Shown here piece after piece: positions 1 to 9,925 of a stretch of DNA of 64,000 nucleotides (positions are counted from its first letter, which is position 1; each line of letters starts with the position of its first letter). The notes under the pieces were generated by a model, which was not told where the DNA came from, ran no database searches, and saw only the letters and a list, made by a program, of their open reading frames with translations. The stretch is from Chrysomallon squamiferum (lineage: Eukaryota; Mollusca; Gastropoda; Neomphalida; Peltospiridae). The stretch covers positions 12,842,934-12,906,933 of the forward strand of contig CM022677.1 in assembly GCA_012295275.1 (NCBI GenBank), given 5' to 3'. The position numbers and the translations under genes were made by a program.

Positions 1-780
1 GTTTTTTAATTAACAGTATCAGATCATTATATTTTGCATAATAAATAAATAAATAAATAATAAGCTTAATTTTTTTTTTAACAGTAATAACGTGTCTAAC
101 AAGTTGAATAATGAATCAACGTCTAATAATGTGTATTATTCTCTTTTTTTATTAAGATAGTAGAATTGCAGTTGAGAGGTGAGAGTCTAGATTAAGATGA
201 ATTAAGTTCACCATGTTATTGATATTTGCAAGTGCATCTTTCTTAAGTGCTACTAGAAAAGTCGAGAATATAGAGAAACATTAATAGACGTTTTTATTAT
301 TAAAAGTAAAGTGAAAAGGCGAGGATGCGCGAGATGAATCTTGTTTATTATAACACAAGTTCTGTAAATATACTCTGGATCTATCTGACTATTATTTAAC
401 TGTATACATAAACACCGTCTCACTGATATGAACTTTCGTATATAACTATCCTCTAAGGCAAACACGTATACCAAACTATTTCTTTTCTATGTGTGTCTTT
501 CTGTGTGTGTGTGTCTGTGTATGTGTGTGTGTGTCTATCTCTCTATCTGTTTATTTGTTGATATTTGTTTCTTTATTTATGATGACGACTGCAATACTGA
601 CATAACGACATTAACGATAAAAACAACAACACTAATTGCAATAATACTACTTAAAATGATAAATAAAATAGTAATTTGGTCCTCAAATTTGTTGGACTGA
701 TTATTGCTATGTAATCATTGTTTACTACTAATAATAATTAGTCCTAATCACAATACAAGTCAAATTCAAAATTTCAATAA
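1..780. other. AT-rich non-coding stretch with TG microsatellite
   Basis: No exon with splice borders or a convincing open frame was seen on either strand. A TG/CT-rich simple repeat lies at about 487-545. Short open frames here are explained by that repeat. Confidence 0.6.
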
Positions 781-897
781 ACTAAACTCCTTGACAAATA
801 TCACACAAGAATGCATCCACCGGTTCTGCTGTAGCATTCAAATTGAACTGCCATTTTGACTTTGGTATCTTCTAAAAAATGTTTTGTAATTTTGTCT

Positions 898-1042
898 CTA
901 AAACATTTGCTTTCTTTGCCTTTCTTCCTCCTTTTTCTTCTTCTCTGCCAACTCTTCTTCATACCTCTTGACACTTTCTTCTTCTGTCAATGCCTCGGCA
1001 TACCTCATCCTTTTGATCTTATTGCCCCAAGTGGTGGAGTAA
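898..1042 (-). pseudogene. K/E-rich coding-like fragment, possibly transposase tail
   Basis: The minus strand is open for about 48 codons and ends in TAG at 898-900. It reads KRMRYAEALTEEESVKRYEE followed by a run of Lys and Glu and then RQRKQMF. The composition suggests a charged helical tail. From memory, similar tails close transposon-encoded proteins in marine invertebrates, but this is weak. No splice sites or start codon were assigned. It could be a remnant exon of another gene. Confidence 0.25.
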
Positions 1043-1059
1043 AATAAAAAACATATTTC

Positions 1060-1890
1060 TTGCCTAATTATCACATATTAATCAAGTTTCTTCTGCTGAA
1101 CTTAAAAACCGATTATATTTACCTCAAAATGCAGTATAGCGACTGCAACTCATAATATACCTCGGAGGCCAGAATTGCCCGGAGGCCAGAATTACCCCAA
1201 CTTACTACTAGTTTTAAATAAAATACCCATTTCGTACTATTTTTTTTTTTCACTTTTTATTACGACATCGTCAGCCAAGAAAAAATAAATAACAAAATTT
1301 AAAAAATAAGTAAATAAATAAAAGTAAAATAAAATAATTGAAATAAAATAAATTAAAATGAAATAAATAATTTTCACTGACGCTGGCTGGAGGGATGGAT
1401 CTATCCATATAGATATACACACATACATACATACATATATACATACACACACCTGTATAGGAATAATAATGTATTTGTATGTTTAGAAGTTTATTAGCAG
1501 GTATATGTATATAAAAGGATAAGTAACTACATGTATGTGTGTGTAAAAAAGAGTGGATAGATGGTAGATGATAACTTCATTCCAAATATAATTAATGAAT
1601 TTTACAAAGTCACTGTACTAATCAAAATACATCAAACATGATGTATATTGCTATTTTAATCCTTTTATATAAAAGTTAAAAACATAATGTTAATCTGATT
1701 GCAAATAGGAATATAAAAACATTTGAGAAATTATTTTTATTAAAATTACATGCTCTAATCTGAAATACATACATCTAATACTTTACGTGGTAGGTGAGAT
1801 ATTAATAACATCAAATTACACATTTATACAAATATTCTGTTCACTACTCTATTAGGATGTCCTGCAAATTATTACATTGATTCTATTCAT
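1060..1890. other. Gene-free stretch; contains inverted piece of IRAG duplicon
   Basis: Mostly low-complexity AAAT and TACA repeats. A block of about 42 bp at 1752-1795 is the reverse complement of 61214-61262 (and of its copy-B equivalent), while the sequence just right of it (1796-1900) is in direct orientation with 61262-61330. A short motif near 1645-1672 is also inverted relative to 60730-60760. Confidence 0.5.
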
Positions 1891-2036
1891 TTTCAGTACA
1901 TCATTTTACAAAAATACAAATGTATTATATTTTCAAATATGTGGTTTAATTCAGTATAAGAGAAAACATTTTGCACAGAATTATTTAAAACTGAAATAAA
2001 ATGGAAAGGTTTACAATGAATAATATATTTAAATAC

Positions 2037-2168
2037 CTGCTGGACAACACCAAATACTTCAACTCTACTGGAGACTCGAGCTTCTCTTTGTTCCAAAATG
2101 TCAACCTGAGTTTGTATTTTAGAAACAGTTTCTTAGATATTTTTATCCTTAACAAGCTGATTTAACTT
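2037..2168 (-). pseudogene. IRAG/LRMP-like exon, copy A (in-frame stop)
   Basis: Minus-strand exon bounded by TTTTCAG at 2169-2171 and a GTATTT donor below 2037. It encodes KLNQLVKDKNI, a TAA stop, then ETVSKIQTQVDILEQ and RVSSRVEVFGVVQQ. This corresponds to the coiled-coil block of IRAG1/IRAG2 (MRVI1/LRMP) proteins, which bind the inositol trisphosphate receptor. The same exon occurs in copies B (24446-24577) and C (62754-62884). Copy C has CAA where copy A has the stop. No other exon of the 3' half of the gene follows, so this is an isolated fragment. Confidence 0.6.
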
Positions 2169-2216
2169 CTGAAAATAAACAGTTTAAATCCACAGTTTAG
2201 TACATTGCTGACATTG

Positions 2217-2219
<3 letters not shown>

Positions 2220-2279
<60 letters not shown>
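2220..2279. repeat. (AG)n microsatellite
   Basis: About 30 uninterrupted AG units. The flanks (2281-2440) match the flanks of the longer AG run at 30143-30239, so the microsatellite travelled with a segmental duplication. Confidence 0.95.
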
Positions 2280-2282
<3 letters not shown>

Positions 2283-2429
2283 GAATTAAAATGGAGTGTA
2301 TGATACAAGATTCTAATGTATGTACATACTTACTGGTACATGTTACAAAATGCAACTTCCTACATTAATTTAAATTAAACTTCATTAGGTTTAGAATAAT
2401 GAGAAATACATAAGAAAAACTAGTAATTC

Positions 2430-2540
2430 ACTTGTTCAGTTTTTTTTTCTCTTTTCCAGTGGCAGCAAACTTTATCCTCAGTGCTGGACAGCACCTTCTA
2501 CTGAATACTGAAACAACTTCACTAGCAAACATCAACATCA
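2430..2540 (-). pseudogene. Decayed copy of the 30356-30441 exon
   Basis: Strong similarity to 30350-30460, including the pyrimidine-rich stretch and the GCAGCAAACTTTATCCTCAG core. Indels destroy the frame that is open in the 30-kb copy. The donor equivalent is GAACAAGTGAA. It belongs to the same duplicated block as 2220-2430. Confidence 0.5.
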
Positions 2541-2859
2541 ATTACGTGCATACTGAAAAAAAAAAATAGAAAATAAAATAATAAAAATAAATAACTAATG
2601 TTTCTGTTATTATTAAAATTAAAATGTTGCTGTTATCAGTTACTGGATTAAACAGACACAAAGGGGTGTGGGTTATTTTTGATATACTTTGTATATCCAT
2701 TATAATGATAATGATGATAATGGTAATAATTTAAATAATTAACAAAACAACAGGAAACAAATGATTATTATTATGCTGTTTTACAATCAGTAAAGAGTTG
2801 TTACTGTAAAAATTATTTTACTTACTAAGAAATAAAAATAAGATTTAAAAACTTACTAC

Positions 2860-2957
2860 TTGGAATTGTGCAGTCTGCAGTGTCTGTACAGCTGATTCAT
2901 CCTTCTCCATAATGTAAATTCCCTTTCTAGACAGCAACTGAACAATACTGCAATGAC
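2860..2957 (-). CDS. Putative orphan exon, coiled-coil-like
   Basis: The stretch is flanked by a TTTATGTAG acceptor (minus strand, 2958-2960) and a GTAGTA donor. One frame reads IVQLLSRKGIYIMEKDESAV then QTLQTAQFQ, and a second frame is also open. It may be an upstream exon of the IRAG-like fragment, since the homologous exon set encodes heptad-rich sequence, but no matching copy was found elsewhere in the window. Function not recognised. Confidence 0.35.
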
Positions 2958-3105
2958 CTACATAAAATATCTAACATCAACAGTAAACAATGTTTTTAGC
3001 AATTCCAACATGAACATAATACTTTCTTTTTATCAATCTACATCTGTCTGATTAAAGCGTATGCTATTTTGATTATTATCATTCATGCAATATTTCTCTC
3101 TCTGT

Positions 3106-3107
<2 letters not shown>

Positions 3108-3144
<37 letters not shown>
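3108..3144. repeat. (CA)n microsatellite
   Basis: Uninterrupted CA dinucleotides in non-coding sequence downstream of the MCC-like exons. Confidence 0.95.
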
Positions 3145-3149
<5 letters not shown>

Positions 3150-3661
3150 AAAGATACCCTGCCACTGTTGAGAGGTTAACAAAAATACTAATGATAATAA
3201 AGACATTATAGAACAAAAAATAAAGTGAAATAAAGATATGTAATATTAGATACCTCAATCATGTTACAGAAATACTAACGCTATCAAAAAAAGCAGAAAA
3301 TAAAATTAGATACGTAATTTTTATTAAAAATAAATAAATGTTAATAAGAACAATATCAGTAAAAGTGATTTTAATACTAAATGCAGTAAAAAGGAAAAAA
3401 TAAAATCAGTGACACTATGGCAGTTTAGATTTATAATATTCATATAATAAGCTTAGTATTAAAATGTTTCTAAATATAATTTGAATGTTTGAAAATGTTT
3501 CTATGTGTGTTTGCTTGGGTAAGTATATATGTAATGCAAACATTTGTACACCAATAAAAAGGAAATCAATGACATTATGGCAGTTTAGGTTATAATAATA
3601 AGTTTAGTATTAAAATGTCTCTAAATATAATTTGAACTTATGTTTACACCTGTATGTTTAC

Positions 3662-3877
3662 CTGTTAGCTCGTTTCAGGTCACTGACAAACTCTGCTGAC
3701 TGCTGATGTCTGATTTCTGAGTTTTTAGAGATTTTCTCTAGAGCAGCCACTAACTCTTGTACTCTGAGTCGTTTGTTCTCTTCTGAGCGACTGACACAGG
3801 TCCTGAGCTATCTCCATCACATCATTCAATCTCAACTCACATATAGCTGGCACTGTCAGCTCATCATCTTCACCATC
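3662..3877 (-). pseudogene. MCC: MCC-like exon h with one-base frameshift
   Basis: ATCATCAG acceptor and an AACAG/GTAAAC donor. The first part reads CELRLNDVMEIAQDLCQSLR RE. The second, one base out of frame, reads NKRLRVQELVAALEKISKNS then EIRHQQSAEFVSDLKRAN. Both halves match MCC consecutively. The junction lies at about 3775-3790 and corresponds to a missing base. The final MCC exon (SNLVAAYEKAKKKH type) was not found downstream. Confidence 0.8.
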
Positions 3878-4663
3878 CTGATGATAAATGATTATTCATT
3901 GAAATTTTATAGGAATTATGAAAGCTATCAGATTATCATCCTTGTTCTTATGATATACAATTAAAATTTGATTATAATAATTAAATTAAAATTGTATGAA
4001 ACATAAACAATTATCTTCTTCATCATGATGATAAATGATTGAAACTCAGTTACCTAATAAAATTTAAATTATTAAATGATGAATCAAGATTTAAAACATT
4101 TAAAATTTTAATAATTTGAATTCATTATTATTTTAAAAGAACAAGTTCAGTAGTTATGGCATATTAAATCAATGTTATGACATAACCTATCATTATTTTA
4201 TTATTACATTTCTGTTACACTCAGTATTCTTAGAAAACATACTGTTTAAAATTATAATAAAGAACTGCGAATACAGCATCAGTAGTTATGACACACAGAA
4301 TCATGACATTATATAGTAAGTTATTCTTTAATTTTCTCTGTTTATATGAACAAGTCAATACATTTAGAATACTCACTTAATAAAATAAATAGACATTCTA
4401 TCAAGTAAGTTATTATTATTATTTAGATGTGTTTACATGACAAATCTGTGTTTTAGAACATAATAAAATCAGTAGACAGTATATGAAGTTGGTTATTATT
4501 ATTTAATTTGTTCTCTGTTTAAATCAACGTTTAAAACACACAAAGCATAACAAATAATAAAATCAATAATGTGAAATATATCTACTATGTATGTTTCCAC
4601 TTTTTATATACCTGCTAGTCTAGCTAGAAGAGATAAAGTGATAAATAAAACAGAGATAATCAC

Positions 4664-4843
4664 ATGTTTGTGTTTGCCGTCTCTGCCCAGTCTCTGCTGG
4701 TGCTCTGAGATCTCACACTTGAGATGCTCTATCTGTACTCTGTAGGCCAGTTCCTGTGACTCCTTACCACTCAGTCTCAACTCCAGAGCTCTCTTTTCCT
4801 TCTCCATCAAGTAGTTCTGAGCCTTCAGCTCTGCCTTCTCCTC
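4664..4843 (-). CDS. MCC: MCC-like exon g
   Basis: TTTTTCAG acceptor and GTGATT donor. It encodes EEKAELKAQNYLMEKEKRAL, ELRLSGKESQELAYRVQIEH then LKCEISEHQQRLG and a basic tail. Heptad-patterned and open. It follows exon f without loss of residues compared with MCC. Confidence 0.85.
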
Positions 4844-5173
4844 CTGAAAAACAGTTCATATGTAAATGACAAAGTCCAAACATTCTCTTCCTGTGAAACA
4901 ATATCATGACAGAGTCCAAAATGTATATATTCAGTCTGCCTAGAATTCAGAAAATGATTTAATATAAATGGAATAAGACACAAAGACAAACTGCCATTAA
5001 TAAAAAAAAATAAAGAAATAAAGAAAAAGTACAAGTAAATGCAAGTTAATATAGTAGAAAACTCAAACACAATTTTCATTACTAAATTAACAAAATTAAG
5101 AATGCCTGTTTGATTTTTTTCTTTCCCAAAGAAAGTCAGATGCTTGGTTGGGGCTACATTTCATAAGACTGCC

Positions 5174-5408
5174 CTTCATAGCCATCAGCTCCTGCATTAA
5201 CACAGCATTTTCCAAATCCAGTCTTTGAGCTTCTGGAGTTTTCTTGGGTTCATCAAGCAGAGGATCAAAGTGTAAACTCTCCAGCTCCATGATGGTCATT
5301 CTGACTGCTGCCCGGTCATTCTTCAGTGACTGAATGTACTCACGCAGTCTCTGTTCATCGAGTTTGGTGAAGTCAGTGTCCACTGAGTAGGCCAAAGAAC
5401 TGGACGTG
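5174..5408 (-). CDS. MCC: MCC-like exon f; splice donor lost
   Basis: The TGTCCAG acceptor joins in frame as RTASTSSSLAYSVDTDF. It contains DEQRLREYIQSLKNDRAAVR, MTIMELESLHFDP and RLDLENAVLMQELMAMK, the best conserved block of MCC. By alignment the exon should end after the MAMK lysine, but the next two bases are GG rather than GT; one base further a GC dinucleotide is available but would shift the frame. Read-through adds about 30 unrelated residues before a stop. This is either a donor mutation or a minor isoform. Confidence 0.85.
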
Positions 5409-5985
5409 CTGGACAATTCAAAATGAAAAGTTGGTTTGGTAAAGATTATCACTAGTCATGGAAAAGTCAGTTAATCAACTTGAAATTTATAATTCTATAA
5501 TTAGGTGAAATCCTTTTACAAAGATAGTTAAGGCAAAGTCCAGTTAATTACAGCATAGACTTTAATAAAAGAAATAACAAAAGTTTAAAAATAGATTCCA
5601 ATAAAGTACAAAATAAAGATAATTTATACATAAAAACATAATTACTTTAAGTATTCAAAACAATGCAGATGGAATTCAATACAAAGGTATTGTCGCTGTT
5701 TTTGAAGGTAAAAAAATACAGTCCATTTAAATATAAAGTCAGTTTAAATACTGAAAAACAAACTATTAATGTATAAAATACAGTCAATTTCAGAGAACAG
5801 TTAAAATGCTAAAGACAAAATCTTATTAGACAGAAAAGCAATTACAGTAAAGTCAAAGTAGAATAGCAGATGTCATCTTGAAGTACTGAAAAAGAAAGTG
5901 TATTAATTAACAAAGTCAGTTTCAGTATTAAAAAAACTAAAACTAAAAATAATGGAAAACAAAAAGACTTCAAATAAAGCATCAC

Positions 5986-6169
5986 CTTGCAGTTCTGTTG
6001 TTAGAAGAGAGATCTTTCCAGGGGTGAGAAATACAGGGTGTGGTGTGAACTCCACAGCTTCTGTCCAGTTTGTTAAGTAGATGTTGAGCCACACCTTCAG
6101 CAGACTTCCTCGAGTGATGAGCTCTCTGTAGTATAGACGTCACCTCCACCTGATCCTCACACTCCTTTA
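5986..6169 (-). CDS. MCC: MCC-like exon e
   Basis: TTTCAG acceptor at 6170-6172, GTGATG donor below 5986. It reads KECEDQVEVTSILQRAHHSR, KSAEGVAQHLLNKLDRSCGV then the Ser/Thr-rich SHPWKDLSSNNRTA. The H..RK.AE.A...L..KLDGSCG pattern and the W..LSSN motif are MCC features. No break in this exon. Confidence 0.85.
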
Positions 6170-6650
6170 CTGAAATTAACATTGAAATTAAATACACAGT
6201 AAAATTAGCATACAGACTTATTGAAATTAAATATACATTTAGTAAAATTAGCATACAGATCTATTTTCACCATCTGTGCATTAGGCGAATTTCAGTGTCT
6301 ATGTATTAACAGCTAATACACTGAAAGATAACATTACACATACAGAAAAGTAACTGAGATTAAATCCTTCTAACTGAAATGAAATACATGCTTACTGAAA
6401 ATTCTTTAGATGCTGAATTTTTAAATGATAAATAAATGTACATGCATGTGCACACACACGCACACACAGACACACAAACACAAACATATATGCTCATTCT
6501 GAAATTAATAATCACTAATACTGAAATGGTAAAGATATACACACACATACAAAAATTAACTTCATTTACATATAAAAAAGAATGAATTTCAGTGATGTAG
6601 CAATTACTGAAATAATATATTGTTAAATAAGAATTTTAGTTGTAACTCAC

Positions 6651-6899
6651 CCAGACTTCCAAGTCCTGCAGCTCTACAGTTAGCTAACAAAACTCCCATC
6701 TCACTCTCCAGCAGAACACACAACTCTTCATAAGCCTCTATCATCTGATCAGAGTAGTTAATAGCCAACTGCAGCGCTGTGTTGTTAGACTCAAACTTCC
6801 CCATTAACACCGTCAACCTCTCCAAGTAAGACTTGCTCTCGTTCATTAATGTGGCGATTTTTCTCTGAAGTCTTTCAAACTCAATTTCAAACTCTTTCA
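6651..6899 (-). CDS. MCC: MCC-like exon d (coiled coil)
   Basis: About 249 bases, fully open, from an AAAG acceptor to a GTGAGT donor. It encodes KEFEIEFERLQRKIATLMNE, LERLTVLMGKFESNNTALQL, NYSDQMIEAYEELCVLLESE and LANCRAAGLGSL. It aligns over its length with the long coiled-coil exon of MCC. Ends in phase 1 and joins the next exon as GSLVKECEDQ. Confidence 0.85.
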
Positions 6900-7574
6900 C
6901 TTTAGTTTAAAATCAATTAAATTCATATCAGAAGTCATGAAATGACTTATTCTGTGTTATTGTTTAAGAATCTATTTATTTCAGTTAATTTGAAACAGAA
7001 TTGCCCAAGGGCAAAAAAATAAGGTTAAAAATCAGATATTATGAAAAATAATGAGTACTTCTGTGTTATTGTTAAAAATGTATTTATTTTGGCGATTTGA
7101 TTTTGAATGATTGTAGTTGGGAAACATTTGTAAGTTTAAGAATCAGTTAAATTCATATTTAAAATTTGAAAAATAATGTCAGTCATTCATTTTCTGTCAG
7201 TTTTATTTTTTCTCAGGTAATATGACTTGGAATTACCACCATAAAAAACCATTAATAAATAAAAATATTATACTGGAAATTATGAAAAATATGTCTATTT
7301 TTTCCTTCATATTTTTGCCAGTCAAATAACATTTGTGATTTAAAACATCAGTTAAGTTTCTACTGTAAATTATGAAAATACACTGTCAGTATATTCCAAT
7401 TTAACATTTAAAAGTGTTAAGCATTAGTTATAAATTTGTTAAAATATTATGCTAGTGTGTTTTATGTGGTTATGTAACATTAGCAAGTTCAAACATTTTG
7501 TAATTTTCCAGTGAAGTTACATTCCAGCACAGGAAACATCACTGTGCATATAAGTGATGTTAAATGAGATTTAC

Positions 7575-7662
7575 CCCAAGGGAGGTAATTTCAGCACACA
7601 TTTTTAATTTCTTCAGTTCTGCTATTTTAGCTACAGGAAACTGATTACTGCCTGCAGTGGTC
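7575..7662 (-). CDS. MCC: MCC-like exon c
   Basis: TTCACAG acceptor and GTAAAT donor. It joins exon b in phase to give ERTTAGSNQFPVAKIAELKK, then KLKMCAEITSLG. This parallels the IPIAKIAERVKL...EISSIGVS block of MCC. The 3' end of the exon overlaps a CAAGGGAGGTAAT motif that recurs in molluscan repeats, so the exact end is uncertain. Confidence 0.7.
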
Positions 7663-8053
7663 CTGTGAATTAATAAATAAATAAATAAATAGAATATTAC
7701 ATAAATACTTAAATAAACAATCAAATATTTTTAATAGGTAAATAAGCAGCAAATGGAAAGAAATGGATGTATAAAGAATAAATAATATATATGTATATAT
7801 TATAGTTTTGTATTTTTTCAAATATTATTTATGTATATGTATTATACATTTTTTGTATTTTCTCAACATTCCATATATAAAAAAATAACACAACATACAC
7901 ACTGTCTATCTCCACTGATTCCCTTATAGTCACATGCAATTAAGATAAGAAACAAAATAAGAAATGTTTATTTATATCTCTCTCCTGTGTTAGGAGTTAC
8001 TTTAGTTATATGGAACATAAATGAATGACAATATAACAAATATTTATTTATAC

Positions 8054-8116
8054 CTCTCTCCTGTATTAGGATTCACTTGTGACTTTGTTGGTGTTGATGT
8101 TTGAATGTTCATGGGA
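8054..8116 (-). CDS. MCC: MCC-like exon b (linker)
   Basis: 63 bases between TTCTAG and GTATAA. It reads PMNIQTSTPTKSQVNPNTGE R, matching the Thr-Pro linker ending NPSTGE in vertebrate MCC. A partial duplicate of its donor end lies at about 7970-7997. Confidence 0.7.
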
Positions 8117-9016
8117 CTAGAAGACAAATCTGTCAGAGGTAACTTATCCTGTAACTTTCAACTGTAACAAAAATGTAATAATTTTCCTCTAACTTTCAAT
8201 TTTAACAAAATGTAACAGTTTATTCTGTGTCAACTGTAAGTTTCAACTGTAACAAAATGTAACAATTTATCCTCTAGCTTTTTCAACTGTAACAAAATAA
8301 AACAATTTATCCTGTAACTCTTTCAACGATAACAAAAATGTAACAATTTATTCTGTAACTCTTTCAGCAGTAAACAAAAATGTAATAATTTACCCTTTAA
8401 CTATTTTTGCTATATATTTTAAAATCGTGTATTTACTAACAACTTTACAGTACTTTTTTTTATGAATGTAACAATTTCATGCAGTTACTAACAATTTAAC
8501 TGTTACTCTTTCATAGAAAGACTTAATACAGAAAGTATTAACACAAGCAATACTATATAACTGAGTTTTATATATTCTCAGTTTTAATGTTGTGTATACG
8601 TTATTTAGTAATTAAAGAAGAAAAAAACATGAAAAAATGTTAATTATATTTGTAAATTTAATTCTATTTTTCTCTTCTGATCAAATTAACTGATTGAAAA
8701 GATATCTCATTTTAACTATATATTTATTTGGAACTTTTCTTTTTAATTCCTTCTTTCCTTCTAAGAAAATGAGAAAAATATCTAATTTTAATTATATATT
8801 TATTTGTTACTTTCTTTGTAATGCCTTCTAGCAGTAAGTAAACGAGAACAAAAAAATTAAAATTTAATATTTCCAAAAATTAAACAAATTATAATATGTT
8901 GCTATTTATTAAATAAATTAAAATTAAAATTAATAAACTTTTAAAACAATTGGACATATATCTAAAACAGCCAAAACTGTACAGTCAAAAAAATAAATAT
9001 AAAAGTAAATGATTAC

Positions 9017-9095
9017 CATGTCTAGCAGACTGGGAGCCATTTGCATTATTCTCCTTGATACTTCCTCCATCATTGCTTTTGTCCGATCATCTTCT
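9017..9095 (-). CDS. MCC: MCC-like exon a
   Basis: Acceptor TGTGTAG just above 9095 and donor GTAATC below 9017. It encodes EDDRTKAMMEEVSRRIMQMA then PSLLDM. Its position fits the heptad-rich stretch that precedes the Ser/Thr/Pro-rich linker in MCC. Similarity is modest, so assignment rests mainly on order and spacing with the next exons. Confidence 0.6.
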
Positions 9096-9306
9096 CTACA
9101 CAGAAATGAAAAGAATTCTGGAATTTGGTATTTTCAACAAATTTCTAGAAATTATTTCTTAGTCTTTCATTAAACACAGTAAAGAACAGCAAGCTAATGG
9201 TGTTGTTTTACATCTGAATAATGACTAACTTGACTCATACAATGAAAGAAAACAATGGTTAAATGTCTTCACATATTTCTGGAATTTCAGTGTGGGTGTA
9301 TATGTG

Positions 9307-9308
9307 TT

Positions 9309-9340
<32 letters not shown>
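9307..9340. repeat. (TG)n(AG)n microsatellite
   Basis: Short compound dinucleotide repeat upstream (minus-strand sense) of MCC-like exon a. Confidence 0.9.
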
Positions 9341-9341
<1 letters not shown>

Positions 9342-9783
9342 TATATATTGCCAGTTTCTAATATAAGTGTACTTTTTTGTTGACCTCATTGTTCAACGTA
9401 ATGACAATTTACATCTACAATGGACAGCTAAAAAAATTAATTAATTAAACAATCCTTAAAAATATATCTCCTTTAACAAGTTAAAACGATCTTTAATTTT
9501 CATCTCAAGAACAAAGAATTTAGCAGATGTTACAATGAGCAAGCATATTTATATCGGTTTGTCGGTGTACCTTATATCTAAAGACAAAGTGTACCAATTG
9601 CAATGATTCTAAGGCAATGATTCTGAGAAACTCAAGAGACAAGAGGACGTAATCATTATATTTTGAACGAGAGTAATCATTTACACAAAAAAGGCATTTT
9701 TGAAAAATACTGCGCAATTAACCAAGAAAGAAAGAAGTGATAAAAAAAAATAGAAATAAAAGAAATCAATAACATCCAATAAC

Positions 9784-9793
9784 AAATACTTTT
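9784..9793. repeat. Left copy of 10-bp flanking repeat of P4HA retrocopy
   Basis: AAATACTTTT, identical to 11458-11467. On the minus strand it directly follows the A-rich tail of the P4HA copy, as expected for a target-site duplication. The region is AT-rich, so chance identity is possible. Confidence 0.5.
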
Positions 9794-9832
9794 AATATAT
9801 ATTTTATTTTATTTTTATTTTTTTAATAAATG
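9794..9832 (-). other. A-rich 3' tail of P4HA retrocopy
   Basis: Read on the minus strand, a run of A blocks interrupted by single T (AATAAAAATAAAATAAAAT type) ends exactly at the 10-bp repeat 9784-9793. It looks like a degraded poly(A) tail about 100 bases after the stop codon. Confidence 0.5.
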
Positions 9833-9925
9833 CCTATGGAAAATATTTACAAACAACAAATTAATCAATAAGCAAGAAATCTATTTCTAGGATCTGCGCA
9901 CATTAAAAGTTGCATCGTGTTTCAT

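Larger units (their letters stand above)
3662..9095 (-). pseudogene. MCC: MCC-like gene, eight exons, probably decayed
   Basis: The eight minus-strand exons, in order, match the middle and C-terminal part of MCC, a coiled-coil scaffold with a C-terminal PDZ-binding end that acts in cell-cycle and Wnt-linked signalling in vertebrates. Landmarks in order: NPNTGERTTAGS then FPVAKIAE; ERLQRKIATLMNES; NYSDQMIEAYEELCVLLESE; LANCRAAG; SVDTDFTK and IQSLKNDRAAVRMTIMELES; RLDLENAVLMQELMAMK; EKEKRALELRLSGKESQE; EIRHQQSAEFVSDLKRAN. Intron phases join cleanly at several borders. Against function: a one-base frameshift in the last exon seen, a GG instead of GT at the donor at 5172-5173, no exon for the block between the 7575-7662 and 6651-6899 exons, and no final exon encoding the usual C-terminus. 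The 5' exons lie beyond 9095 and were not found. Confidence 0.8.
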
